Source: Bolinopsis microptera
Lineage: Eukaryota > Ctenophora > Tentaculata > Lobata > Bolinopsidae
NCBI RefSeq assembly: GCF_026151205.1
Contig: NC_087081.1
Span: 12,854,340-12,918,339 of the forward strand
Length of the DNA stretch: 64,000 bases
Reading direction: 5' to 3'
This document shows positions 1 to 14,000 of the stretch, in pieces. The notes under the pieces are model-generated. The model did no database searches. It was not told the DNA's origin and saw only the letters and a program-made list of their open reading frames with translations. Each line of letters begins with the position of its first letter. Position 1 is the first letter of the stretch. Made by a program: the position numbers and the translations under genes.

Positions 1-1877
1 CAATAAATGTTTTTGCCATGAAATGGACCAAACTGATCCTAACTCATATTTCACTCATCATAGCATATTGCTTCAGCATGTACAAACGGCATAACCTCAA
101 TCAGTTTAATGTAGTGAAATGACTGGTGTAGATGAAGTAGTGTACTAATACAAGTTGGAGAGGATCAGGTAAGCTTAGTCAGCATCCATGATGTTACAAA
201 CCCTCTGGGACATTACTGCGCCCAGTCTCCAAAGTTACAGTAAATTCCTACTACGGACAAACAAACACAGACAAAACACCAACAAGAAACTAATATACAC
301 TAGCTAGCTCAGAGAGGAAATGAGTACCGGCTCAGGAGGTATGTCAAAACAGGGCGCCCTTTTGAACACTACTCGGGCTAGAATCAGTGCAATTCGGACA
401 CTACTATGCAACTGAACCATGCAAAACTATATAAGTGCACCTATGCTGGCAAGGCAATAGGTCAGACTGCCAGTCCTGAAAACCAGTTCTATGATAAGGG
501 TCACGCAAGCCCCGAAGGGTTAATACAAAATCAATAAATGTTTTTGCCATGAAACGGACCAAACTGATCCTAAGTCATATTCCACTCCATATTATTAATT
601 ATCAGAGAATTTTAGAAGCAAAATAATCATTGCATATTGGGAAAATTTCGGTCGTTAACGCAATACAGGGCGTGGACACTGCAATACTAATAACGGAAAA
701 TTCTGTGGCACTAGTTTCATTCAGCTACCCAATTTATATGTGACATGTACAATGTAATTGTATTAAATTCAGATAAATGTCAGTAATAATCGACGTTATA
801 ACATTTTGCAATTTACAATTGCACTTAAATCACATCTAGCAAGTTACTAATTCTTTGCATTATATATGTGACATGTACAATGTAATTGTATTAAATTCAG
901 ATAAATGTTAGTAATAATCGACGTTATAACATTTTGCAATTTACAATTGCACTTAAATCACATCTAGCAAGTTACTAATTCGTTGCATTATATATGTTAC
1001 GTCACTATAGCATATGTCATTCATATTGTACGTTATATAAGATAAAAATAAACATTTTATAATTGTTTCAATGTTCAACACTGCTAAAAAACAAATACCT
1101 ACTTGCCCATCGATTAAGCAGTCGCCAAAACAAGGCTCAAAGTTAATTTACCTTCATACCTTGTTTTGGAGACTGAAGGATGTCAATAAATAAATAATGG
1201 ACAATATTAATACTGAATATGATGGATAATCAGTAATATCAATAAAATCTCTAGTACTGTAACAGTTAAGCACATGTAATTACCATTAAAGAATAGAAAC
1301 GAGTATGCTTGTCCACCTAGAACAATCCACAACCTTAAAACTAACAGTCAGTGCACTAGCTTAACCAAGGTGCAGCTGAAAATAGTTTTTCCGTACTGAT
1401 CTGTGGAGATAAGATCTTTGAATTGACCTTCCCCTTTGTGATGCTATTTCATAAGGCAGGCTTACCCTTTACAATGCCTTTGTAGGCATGTATCGAAAAT
1501 GAAGAGAAGCACAACATGAGGCTTGAAATCTTTTAATCTCAATAATGACACTGCACCTTAGCTTTGTGGCCAGTCTCTATATATTCAGTTGATTATCAGG
1601 TCTCTCTCTCTCGGTTTCGGTCAACAGATGCTGGCCTACTGCGGTAGGCCAGTGTGCTACGTTGGTAGCTGACTCTGTGATATTCCTGTGATCATTTAAT
1701 GACACAGAATCCTACTCCTGTGATACAACTAACTTTCGTGGATATTAAGTAAAACAAAATTTTATTGCCATATTACAATGAATAATAATATCATAATAAA
1801 CATAGTTAAACTTGAACATCCAATAATAAACTCATGAAAATTAGATATGCTATGTAAAATACTCTTTTTACTATATA
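1..1877. repeat. Non-coding stretch with direct and tandem duplications
   Basis: No supportable gene is seen here. Positions 1-58 recur nearly unchanged at 531-588, starting with the words caataaatgtttttgccatg. A unit of about 128 bp is duplicated head to tail at 735-862 and 863-990, with only a few differences, which points to a recent duplication. A CT-rich run lies near 1600. The remainder holds no open frame or splice pattern that I could link to a protein. Confidence 0.7.
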
Positions 1878-1881
1878 TTAA

Positions 1882-2490
1882 CGGGTGATACTCGTAAAAT
1901 ATTTGTTTCAACTCGGCGCGCGTCTTGGTAGGTTATAAACGTACAAACTGTATACTACTATTAGCTTATTAGGTTTTTGTGTTAATTTGTATTAATTTGA
2001 GTGTTAACGTATTTGGGATTTATTTTTCTAAAGTAAAGTAAAGTAAAATGTATGACATCACATCATTACACATGTCTACAAAATATCATCCCACTATGTG
2101 AAAAAGTATATAATAAATATTTCCCCACCAACATTAATTATTCATCAAATAATTAATGTTGGTGGGGAAATATTGGTGGTTAATCAAGTGCTGGAGCTGG
2201 CTACACATGTCTATGCCGGGAGCTGGATTGCATGAGATGCAGAAGCTCTGAATTGCAGAATAAGATTTTGCATCAAGAAGATTCCCAAGCAAACTGTACA
2301 AGCCGCTTTAGTGGCTGTAAGAAAGAGATTACTCTGTGCCTACCGCAAGAGGCTTCTGAGTGCTTGCCATAGGCAATTTTTGTTCAAAATTGTCCAAATT
2401 TTAACACTGTTTCATTGATTTTGACCACAAACGAATTGATCGACCTGATAAAAGGATTTGAAAAAAGCTCAATTTTTTTGTCATCACCCG
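1882..2490. mobile_element. TTAA-flanked MITE-like element, CGGGTGAT family
   Basis: The element starts with CGGGTGATACTCG and ends with the inverted CATCACCCG. It is flanked on both sides by TTAA (1878-1881 and 2491-2494), which reads as a 4-bp target duplication. That target site is known for piggyBac-like and Kolobok-like transposons. It carries no transposase, so it is non-autonomous. Inside lies an inverted repeat in which attaatgttggtggggaaat mirrors a stretch about 40 bp upstream. Partial copies of its subterminal sequence (tcggcgcgcg and a nearby tggtaggtt) recur at 33.8, 34.2, 35.5 and 37.2 kb. Confidence 0.6.
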
Positions 2491-2566
2491 TTAATCATTA
2501 ATCTAATCTCTACCATATTCTTAAATTTCATTTCTGTTTACAGCTAATAAGATGAAATGAGCACTG

Positions 2567-3343
2567 ATGTACATTCAGGGTGGAAAATCCCTTGGCAAGC
2601 CCAGTATTAACAGTAATGTTTCCAGTCCCTTAGTTCTGCAACCATTGAGGAGAAGAAAGAGCTATGCCACTGATCTCACCATCAAGAAACAGAGGTCTTT
2701 TAAGCAATCGCTTTTAGAAGTTGAAGAACCAAGGTAAAAAACATCAAGTTAAGTTTTGTTGCAGATGAAAGGTCAATTGAGAATATACTATGTATCTAGC
2801 TAAATATGACCTTATTTTAGTCTCTTTAAACAAAGGTATAATTAACACGATTAATGCTTGCTTTTTCTTAATTATAGAATGCAAGAGTGATTTGTACCAC
2901 ATTAAACCAAACATCTTGAAAAAGTTGTTTGAACAAATTTTGCAACCCAACTGTCTTTATTTAAAAAAGCAAAATATAACAGCTGGTATTCAAATTTTAA
3001 TTATAGGCTCTCTTATTTATAAGTCCCCTGGCTTCTCATTATTAATTTTCCCTTAGTTTTTTTCACGTCATAGTCCTTTTTCTTTCTCTCTCTTCCTTTA
3101 CTCGAAATCGATCAAATTGTCAACAGAAGCTTTAAAAAACCCCCATCTCTGATTAATCACGATAATTAGAATTTCAATTCAAAGAATTTTCAGACAAACT
3201 CTCTCCGAGACGAACCTAGTATCCGCATCTTTGAACAGGGAGTTGACGTCCACATTGCTACAGAATGATACTATCAATCAGAATGGCAGACAGATACTAT
3301 CTCCCATCTTACCACCCTACCTCAAGGATAACCTCGGCATAAG
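2567..3343 (+). CDS. Two linked upstream exons, possible NSUN7 N-terminus
   Basis: Exon 2544-2733 follows a cag acceptor. It holds an ATG at 2567 with an in-frame stop just before it and ends with phase 2 at a gtaaaa donor. Exon 3194-3343 joins in phase and adds about 50 residues before a gtttgt donor. The predicted start reads MYIQGGKSLGKPSINSN and the stretch is Ser, Leu and Arg rich with no known domain. The next exon (8007/8016-8076) can join in phase in one frame, but that frame then hits a stop in exon 12652. The frame that continues the methyltransferase would need one more undetected exon. These exons may therefore be the NSUN7 N-terminus, an alternative transcript or a separate small gene. 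Confidence 0.4.
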
Positions 3344-6300
3344 GTTTGTTGTTTAAATCTTGTTTCTGTTTGTGAGGAGGTGATGCACTGTTGTGACACG
3401 TGACATGTTATCATGAAACGTGGGCAACTTTTATGGGGCAATCATTTATTTGTCCTCTTTTAATATAAATAGTGAGTGACTATGTGCATCGCCTCCTTCG
3501 TAATAGCAACATGTATTGGTATATAAGAATAATATACCAGTGCAAATATCAGTGGTCTCTAAGAGTATCTGTATGTGACTTTTTGTTCATCCATCAAACT
3601 ATGTTCGATGCCTAGCACAGGTGCAGTTTGCAACTTAACTGGTACGAATACTTACGGAATCATTGGTTGTGTCCTTAGCCATTTTCTAGAAATTGTTTAG
3701 TTCGAGGATATTTCCGTGGATTAAATTTAGTTATCAGCTGAAATTGAATGACAGAAAGCATAGTATTAAAAGTGATTAACAGTTCAGCGTATCCCAAACA
3801 ATTAAAGTAACACATGCTGCCCTGATTAACTCGATTAAAGGGACCTCTGTCCTCCCGGTTCACTTTCAACAAACCTGTGTTTTGCAGTGTTCTCACTATT
3901 TGACCAATCAGAGAGCTGTATTCTAGCCACGTGACAAAAACTAACCACTCTTAGTCTAAGACTAAACAAATCCACTCATTGGTAGACTTTGTCTCAGTTT
4001 GGCAATTTATCGGTCTGACCCGAACCGTAACAAACGTATTCAATCAGCACTGCCATCTGCCTCCCGTCACTTAGTAACGGGTCTCTTTTAACGGGTATAA
4101 TTTAACCTACATGTGAGCATGCGGCCCCCACAACAAGTGCCACATATATATGCTCGATAACACTTATTTGATTATCTGCTGACGTCACAGGGGTACTATA
4201 TAGGCCCCCCTGTTGGGAGGTAGGGTTAAATTACCACTTATTGTTTTGATATAGTTCAAATTTATAGAACTCCGTTAAGTACTACAACGTTAACTTGAAA
4301 ATGTCACGTAAATTAGTGTTAATGGAATGCCTAATATGTCTGCTTGGTTGGTTGGCGTGTCGGTTAATTGTTGTGTGTAAATATGGCCCCCTGTACTGGT
4401 CAAGTTATGTCAGGAATCTTTGAAGTTTTAAGCGTTGCGTAACATGTATTGAATTCTTTGTTTAACGTAATAACCGTTACTTCTGACACTCTGACAGCTG
4501 GTTTGGCATTGTAGATTTATGCAGGTGCTAAATCGGAAGATGGTAATTAAATATTCGTTATCCTGGTTTCATACTGTGAACTTGTGAATGTTAGATAAGG
4601 TTTGATACTTGTACTTGATAATTTCTCTGATATCATGTTTCTAATTCCAGCCAACTTCCTTTCTTTATCCGCATAGCCATAGCTTCTAAGTATTCGGGTG
4701 GTATTTTTAGACGCGCATTTAAAATTCTTTATTCTTGAGTAAAATCATGAGTTTTATCAGTTTTGTACCAGCCAACAGATTGCTCATATTTGACTTCTGT
4801 ACTTGCTTGTTTCACGTGAGGTTGGTACCAAGTATGTGATAAAGTTATAGGCTATCACATAAAGATAGAGATAAGCCTACTCTTGGGTTCACATGATTGT
4901 ATTTGTTGTGAACTGTTTTTAAAGCTTATTGAACCCAAGCACATACCGCTAGTTAATGAACGAAATACGAAGGATCCATAGTCGGTATAGACCATTTTAG
5001 AACCCATATCTAAATATAACTCTTTATGGTAAGATTTAATAATTGATAGGATCTCTATGTTTCAGTCTGAGTGACTGAACTGTATATCTTGTTGTAGTCT
5101 AATTTGAAGAACTACATATTATCTTGTTTAATGACATAACAATTAACCATGTTATTAGGGGTCATTTAGTGGTACTTTGTTGACGTTCACTGACTGTGTC
5201 TGCAGTTAAACTGTTAAATACTCACTCTAATCCTCTTCATTTATTTACTAGTTTTATTTACTTCTAAGGCAAAGAAAACGGCCAAACCAAAGATTTTTTG
5301 CCATTGAGATATCTACTTTCAATGGCTATCTACTGGTTTTTCAGCTAGATAATAACCGGTAAGTATTGTGTCAGTGTTAAACATAAACAATGCCAGATCA
5401 TATAACTTTCGGGAGTCGTTATTATATTGACAGTGCAGGTTGTTTCGTTGAGATTTTTAACCTTGATACATCTTGTCCTGTTTTTATTAATTGTCAAATT
5501 TGGTACTTGAACAAAATAACTTTTTAAATTCAGGTTATAATGCCTCTCTTCTGATATACTCTGCTTAAGTTCTTCGGTTGTCCTAGGGACTGGGTTAGTC
5601 TAGACCTTACTATTGAGATTTTGACCTAGTGTTCTTTACCAGGGTACAATTAGTTTCCAACTTCTTTAGTTTTTCCAGGACATTTAATTGTCCTATCATC
5701 AAGTTTACTGAATTTATTGTCCTTCTTCTGTAACAGACGCCTCGCACTTGTCGTACTGCTGGCCGCTGAACCACAAATCCAATACGTGATTTACAATATC
5801 GAATTTTCTTTCTTTAGTGAACCCCATTTTTTTCAAAATTCGACTTTTTGGAAGCCACCGGCTATTTAACGGCTATAAAATTGCTATTGATTCGTTAATC
5901 GTTAGTTGTAATCTGCAATATGTTTGGTTAAGTTACATTGACTTTGAAGAAAACTACTGAAATCTAAATGTCTAAGTTGGTAAAATTGTCTTTATTTCAT
6001 CTGTCAATAGTTGGAACAACAACAACAACAAGCGGGACTATAATCGGAAAGTTTACAATTATCAAGTCATTTATCTTGTCTAAGTTTACATAAATACATA
6101 TATCTTATCCAGCCCTGCCCCTTAGTTACCCCTGGTGACAGTACTAGACATTATGATCTTTTACTTTTTATGGGGTTGTAAGTTCAGAGATAAAATTAAT
6201 GTTGTCAACTTACCTCTCGAGCCTACATATCTTTACCCTAAATTTTATGTGAATCTTGTTTCCGATATCGTAGTTCACCAACAAACTAGGACTCCCGCCC

Positions 6301-8006
6301 ACCGGTGCTCGCGGTGTAGCTATGCCCATATTTTGTCCATTTTTGGTCCAATCATGCCAAATCACCTCAACATGACCAAAACCCAGATTTGTTTTTATCT
6401 TACTTCATTATAGCTAGTGTTCTCCTGAACTTGTATACAAGTGTTTATCAGAATTAGACAACAAAACAAATTCATTAAGTAATTAGTTCTTTTTTCTTTT
6501 TATGTAGGATTTAGTTACTCATCCTGTCTCTCAAACCAAGTCTTAATCCAAGTAAGTTACAATGATCGAAGATAGTTTCAGGAAAGTTCAAACGAGGTCA
6601 GATTAGTTCAAATAAGTTCACTCCAGTTCAGGTCAATTCAGGTACGCGTTCAAATAAGTTCAACTCGAGATAACTTAAGATGGCACCAGGTTATCCTAAA
6701 GAAAAGTAATATAGGTAATAAGTATAACTTATTTTATATTTAATAAGAACAGTTACACTTAGTACACACCCAAGTGAGACAGGTACATACGTCAAATACA
6801 ATGTAACGGTTGATTGATTAAAAGTACATATATATTCTTTCAAACCTGCATATCCAACATGCAATAACCATTAGTTCTTATTGTGAACTAAACATTGAAA
6901 ATCGTGCTTATCCACCAGTCATGGTCAAGGAGAAAAAGGGATAGCCAATCAAGATTGGGGAGGGAGTCACGGGGCATTTAAGCTGGTTTAAGAGCATATC
7001 AAGTAAATGTAAAACTCAACGTCCGTGTGGTTCTCTATCGTTCTAGTTTGTTAGATTAGTTTTCTGTCTCTCCCTTGTGATATTACGTACAGTCGTAGAG
7101 TCAAACTTATCCCTTATCAAGTTGAGCAACAATCTTTGGAAAAATACTCTGATTGACTGTGCCCGGTAAATAAAATTTACCTTCCCTTAGAAGCCTGGTT
7201 AACCGAACTTTTACTTTATGTAAGATGTAACGAAATTTCAGTCCAGTCAAGTTTTCTAAGGTAAGAATCGTCCGGCTAAATAATTAGGTTCCTTTATCTT
7301 GAACCCCAGAACCCTGCCAACTTTTGGATTATGCGCTAAGTAAAATATTCAGTAAATCCACCTTGATTTAGCACGAATGGTTTCAATTGTATCGATCAAA
7401 TGCAGCTGTGCGTCTACCCCGCACACAATACAGCAGTAGGTAAGTCACCCCCTACCAAGCATACCTCAGTTCCTTGTCAAATCAATAATTAATATCCAAA
7501 TATACGCACTGAATTTTTAATTTCCGATACAAAACGCCACTGAAGTTCAATTAAACACCGACATAAATGTCAAAGAATACTCTGTGAGTCTGCCAAGTAT
7601 TATGTACATCCAGGTCATTTTCCTGAATATCACGTCTGTTGATTAATCAGCAGCAGCCTTGAAAGCTCAGCATCAGTAGTGTCCATTCTCTCTTGTCTGC
7701 GTTATCACCGCAGTATTTTGTGTAGTCTGTACCTCTCAACATCAGACTGAGAAGAATGAATTTAGGATTATAAAATTATACTTAATCCTCGCTGCTACAT
7801 GCCTCCATTTCACGTTGTGTTGGTGTCTCCTGGGATCAGCACAAATTGAGACTGCGCATCTTAGTTCGTTGCTTAATTTGATATTTCTGTACAAAACGTT
7901 TGCATTTTCCGAAGGCTGGCTGGTCGGGACAATTTATTTTGTCTAAGAAATGTTTCAGTCCAACGCTTGATTTTAACTAGATCTCCATTGTTGACACATC
8001 TTATAG
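3344..8006. other. Long gene-free stretch, probable intron
   Basis: No exon could be supported between the two upstream exons and the first firm methyltransferase exon. Short local repeats are present: a CAA run near 6020 and degenerate aagttcaa words around 6580-6665. A strong donor-like gtaagt occurs at 7439-7444, after a short open stretch with a cag before it, but the frame closes there, so no exon is called. The imperfect pair taatttaacc (about 4100) and ggttaaatta (about 4225) may mark an old small element. Confidence 0.4.
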
Positions 8007-8020
8007 TGTGCTCAGATTCC

Positions 8021-11000
8021 ATGGAGAAGAGAATGATTCAAGACATCTCGACCAAAGTGGAGAGTCTAGATTACATGTGAGTACAGCTATGTAAGATTAA
8101 GTAGGGTGTTTCTCAGGGTGATTTTCCTATGAAGATCTTTCTATTTTCAGTTATATCTGAAGTAAAATAGTAAAATGGAACTATTGTCAAGGATGCTCGT
8201 TTTGAAGAATTGAGCATTCTGGGCACATTCAGAATTTGGAAGATCTATATCTCATACCTAATTTTGGCTGAAACTTTTATCCAATAAAAATCAACTGACT
8301 AGATTAGTATCGGTGATGATACGATATCATAAAGATTTGTATGATATATTCTAGTAATAAATAGCTGCAATCCAGTCTAAATATATATATACGTACAGCC
8401 TCAACATGGCCGCGGCCCTCTCAACATGACCGGCTCTCTCAACATGGCCTTTAACACGCCAAGATCGTGCTCGAGCGTGATGTCCACCGCATCAGTTCAA
8501 GCTCTAATCATCCAAATAAAGTTCAAATAACGTGCCATTACTATGTACACATGCTTCTTAGTAGTACAGTAAAAACCAAGGTGGACTTATTGGAGTATTG
8601 TCGGCAGATTGTAGCAAGGATACTGCTATATATCGTGTTGCTGTGTAGTGTGTATAGTCTCTCCGTGCTGTTGATTAGGTAGGATATTTTGTTTTTTAGT
8701 TGATATAGATTATAAACGCTGTTGTATCTTTTAGCAGGATTTTTGTGCAGTTTATCTTAAGGTTGCAGGTTGTTACTTATCTGAAGGTTGCAGGTTGTTA
8801 CTTATCTGAAGGTTGCAGGTTGTTAGTTATCTGAAGGTTGCAGGTTGTTAGTTATCTGAAGGTTGCAGGTTATTACTTATCTGAAGGTTGCAGGTTGTTA
8901 GTTATCTGAAGGTTGCAGGTTGTTACTTATCTGAAGGTTGCAGGTTGTTAGTTATCTGAAGGTTGCAGGTTGTTACTTATCTGAAGGTTGCAGGTTGTTA
9001 CTTATCTGAAGGTTGCAGGTTGTTACTTATCTAAAGGTTGCATGTTGTTACCTATCTGAAGGTTGCAGGTTATTAGTTATCTGAAGGTTGCAGGTTGTTA
9101 CTTATCTGAAGGTTGCAGGTTGTTAGTTATCTGAAGGTTGCAGGTTGTTAGTTATCTGAAGGTTGCAGGTTGTTACTTATCTGACGGTTGCAGGTTGTTA
9201 CTTATCTGAAGGTTGCAGGTTGTTACTTATCTAAAGGTTGCATGTTGTTACCTATCTGAAGGTTGCAGGTTATTAGTTATCTGAAGGTTGCAGGTTGTTA
9301 CTTATCTGAAGGTTGCAGGTTGTTAGTTATCTGAAGGTTGCAGGTTGTTACTTATCTGACGGTTGCAGGTTGTTACTTATCTGAAGGTTGCAGGTTGTTA
9401 CTTATCTGAACTCTGAAGGTTGCAGGTTGTTAATAATCTGAAGGTTGCAGGTTGTTACTTATCTGAACCGTTGGTTAAGTAATGGTATTTGTAGAGGTCC
9501 ATACCTGTAGTCAGTAGTGGTGTTTGCTTTATAGGTATCTGTAGAGTCGTAGACTGTAGAATTGTTCTGTGAAGGTATTTGTTATGATATCTTGATTGTT
9601 TTGCTTACGTCAATCCTTTTGATTTTTAACAAATTCTTTTATATTTTTAAACAGTATCTGGTGCCTTGTCTGAGCGAATCATCTAGTTTATAGGTGGCTA
9701 ATAATCAATAGCTGGCCGAGTTTGGGGGATTAAACAGCAACTATTAAACCTTTCCTAACAGTCTTAAGGAAACCAATACTTAACTGAGGTTTAAAATTGA
9801 TTGTCAGAAGAAAAAAACTTACTTAAAACACAGCCTGACTCAATTATCCAGTATTAAGGCGTGACGAGTCCCGTCCTCTAGTCAAGTAGTACAGACAATA
9901 TGTCACCACGTTATATTTGAAGCATGACCTGCTCTCCGCGACATGTAGTCATGGTAAGCAAGAAGCACAGCCCTAAGATACAGACTATTGTTATACGCTG
10001 AGGACGTTATCTCATTCTTATAAACTTCATGTGTGACATGTGACATGTGACATGTGATCTGCACTCTAGAGGTGATATCATTTAACCGTCCTGGTGTCTT
10101 TAGTCACTCCACCTTTCTGTTGCGGGGAAGGTTTAGTAAAGTGCTGTTTTCAGGGGAATGTTCACATTGTTGTTTTTTTGTTTCTGTTTGTTAAGTACTC
10201 AATACGTCTTTATTTTAGTATGAAGTAGGTACAATGGCTATTAGAGGGTTGTTAGTGTCTCATTAGTGTCTCATTAGTGTCTCATTAGTGTCTAATTAGT
10301 GTCTCATTAGTGTCTCATTAGTGTCCCAGTGTTTATCGAGCTGTTATTGTGTTCCAGGCTACAGTCATGTTGGTAACGAGTCTACCATAGTTATCTTTTG
10401 TATCACAACTTGATATTGTTTACTTTTAAATCTAGCTTCCAAATTTGTGTCCTTTCCTTTTTTCTAGCTCTCAGCTTAACTATTAGCAATTTGGTCAAGT
10501 CCTAAGACCACCAATGTTCGTTTATTGTTCTGAATCTGCCTCAGATTCTGTGAGCTTTTGTGATCAACACAAGATATTTGTCAATATATCCCCCACAATG
10601 TCCCCCACAATATCCCCACAATATCCCCACAATATCCCCCACAATATCCCCCACAGTATCCCCCACAATATCCCCCACAATATCCCCCACAATATCCCCC
10701 ACAATATCACCCACAATTTAATGTCCCCACAATATCCCCCACAATATTCCCCACAATCCCCGACTTTACAGCTTCGACATGACGTCAGGGTTGTCAGTAA
10801 TAGGAACACAGTTATGTGAGCCAGACAGAAGAGGATTGATCAGTGGTCCAGGGCTGAGACTAAAATCTGGTTATGCTCCAACTCCTAATAAAGAGTAAGG
10901 TTAAATGGTGAAAATTCCAGGCTTATTGTCATGTGATTCCATGCTATGTGTCACGTGATTTTGACATATATCCCGGATGAATAATCCCTTGTGGCTACAT

Positions 11001-14000
11001 GCTGATTACTGCCTCCAGTTATGTTTGATCTTGTGAAATGATTGCTGATGTAATGTTGAGCTACATACATTTGCAAATTGTATTGACGAATTTTTGACAT
11101 TTTTGACATTTTTCTCCATCCTTTCTTGAATGTTCGGACAAAAAGAATTGGACCAAAATTGGGCAAATATGAACTTGCCGTAAACCTGCAGAAAGTTATT
11201 AAAAGATTGATGAGTGCATAAGTTGCTTTCGATTGATTTCTACGACGATATCATTTTTGGTCGATCAAGCATCAATAGTTTTTTCGTTCTCATTATAAAT
11301 TTAACTAATAATAATTTAATATTCTTAAATCAAAAGTATTACAACAATTGCAAAAGTTTTATGATGATATGATATTTTTCTAGCTCTCTTTTTCCATGTT
11401 TTTGCCTCACAGGAGATATTTTGGTCTTTTCTACTGAATATAACTGTAATACATTGATGTAAAGTTTATTTGAATTTTGAAATAAATAAAATGACCGGCA
11501 GCCAATTGTATTTCATAAAATATTTTAACTTTCTTTTAAAGAATTTTACAAATCAATTATTCCACTCGCAAATCACACTGAACTAGCTCCAGCAACTTAT
11601 TGATTATTTTTAAAGCACGAAATCACAAAGTTAAAAACTGCGACAAATAGAGCTAGAGTTCGAGTAATTAGCCTCCTTTATTAATGAACGTTTGCGGAAT
11701 CAAGCAAAGTTCATCAAAGTGCAGTCCATAAAGTGCAGATAAATAATCCAGTGCCATCCAACTACATTTCCATCAATAACAGTATTCTAATATTGGAGAT
11801 CTGAAATAAAACTTCATGTCTTTTTCACCTAAATTAGAATCATATATTTTGCTATTTTCACCGGAGATGGTGTTGCATGTTACACAAATTATACGATTTA
11901 TCAGATGATTAAACTGAAATTAGAAAGTTAGATATATCAATGAATTGTAATTATTTATCAATATCTGTTCTTGTTCATAACATACATCACATGATAGCTC
12001 TGGCTGGAACATAATTTTTTCCTTTTCACCCTTTTGAAAAAAGGCAATAGTGAAAGGTTACGAATGGAGGTTTTTGCAGAAAAACGTGGATTTTGGAGAT
12101 TGCCGTAGGTGGGTCTGAATATGTCGTCAGTCCTTCCTTACTTCCGTTAGTAACCATGTCAACGGAAAAGCCGCGCGCATGCGAGAGGATTGCTTGCGGA
12201 GATGTGATGTATAGATAGCCTGTGATCTATGAATGCGCGGCGCAACTGTGTTTTAATGTAAACGATGTAATGTATAATATTAGGTTATAAGCCCAATTTG
12301 TACGTGGCACGCGTAGTGTATTGATGTGTACACGAGTATAGTTTACCTTTGCTTACAATTTAAGTTATTTGCTTTACAAGTTAAGTTCTTTGGCAATTGA
12401 ACTGAATTTCAAGTGTTTCCTGTACTTAATGCATAATTTATCAATATTATTATCATGAAGATTGAAGTGAGCTGATTGGAGCTTATACTTAAATTTATAG
12501 TAAATGTGAAATGGAAATCTAGCGTCCGCCAAAACGAAACAACGGGCGCAATTCTTGTTAGTTTCAGGGTCGTGAAATCGGCACTCGCTGTTTATTCGAG
12601 GAACGTCAGCTATAATGAGGACAACTCTTAAAATACTGTTAATTGTTTCAGGCGGATTAGTGTAAGCAAGACGAAGATATCTCCTCCGTTCATTCAGACA
12701 GCTAGTGGTATGATATCCTCCAGCAGAGTATCCTTTCAGGTAAATAGTGTATTTTTTATTGAAGTAGATAGTATCATCTATTAATGATGTAAATAATTTG
12801 TTTTTAATTTGAAATAATATGTGAAATATGTGAAATTAAATAAAGAAGAATATTTGTACGCCACCCATATCAACAATCTTTGACCAATCTTTGAGTAGAA
12901 ACTAGAAACATTCCACTGATTACAGTGCTATGTGGTTATGTGGCTGGCAGATTGTTATTGATATTCAAATATTATATTTATGTACTTATGTCTTATTATC
13001 GTTTGCTAACCCGTTGTTTGTACTTATTATCTATATATTCTGGATTTAGCGATCTGTGATATATGCAACATTATTCAGGATTTAGTGATCTGCGTACTGC
13101 ACTGTTTACAACATCTCATGGGTAATAGAGGTAAAGTCCAAGCACCAAATGATGATTTGAGTGTCAAGCAGATCTGCTACGAAATAGCTTTCAACGTTCT
13201 CAAATGTGAGTTTAAATCGTTTGCTACCGCCATATTTTCTATAGCTGTGCAGCTATGCTGCCCAAAATCTGGTGAAAACTAATTTATTCTATCTTTTAAA
13301 GCTGTGGACTGTAGAGAAACATTGCAACGTCTTATAACTCTGCAGTCTAACACTCTTTATAACCTCATCCCTAGATCTTTGCGAGATGTTCTAATGCTAT
13401 TATATTATATATATTATATACAGCCACTTTTTAAACGAAATCTTTTTATTATGATGTAAACAAAAAAAGAAGCGATTGATTTTCTTTCCGTTGAGGGTAA
13501 TTAAAGATATAAATATAACGATGTAAATAAAACAACGCTATTATAGATAGCAAAGAAAATTTCTAACACATTAAATAAAATCTGAACGGATCATTCCACA
13601 GAAACCCAACCCATCCAAGGATGGAATATAAGCTCCCCAGGAGTCATCCTATCATCCTCATCAACAATCAGCAGATCACACAAGAACTCCCGACTCTCCA
13701 CATCAAGCCGACAGTTAATAAACTTCAGATGTTCGTGTTCTGCCACTTCCTGTTTCGTCGAGAACGGACACCCGCCATTCAGGAGGACATAAGCTAAACA
13801 CCCAATACTCCAAGTCATGGCAGGGAGGGCTGAATAGGATCCAAACTTGAAGCACTCTGGTGGGAGGAAGACTTCAGTTCCTTGATAGTGAGAATAGGGG
13901 GTATCAGGGATGATGGAGGCTGAACCAAAGTCTATCAATTTAATCTGGCGAGTAGTGGGATTATAAAGAATATTCTCGTTCTTAAGGTCTCTGTGGTCTA

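Noticed and set aside
7405-7438. Short exon between a cag acceptor and the gtaagt donor at 7439
   Set aside because: The phase expected from exon 3194-3343 gives a stop at its end, and no homology supports it.
8757-9466. Regular 25-bp array considered as a CRISPR
   Set aside because: Units are directly abutting without unique spacers, and the context is an animal intron.
10514-10819. Overlapping open frames rich in Pro-His-Asn-Ile and Gly-Ile-Leu-Trp
   Set aside because: Both come from the ccccacaatat tandem array read on opposite strands.
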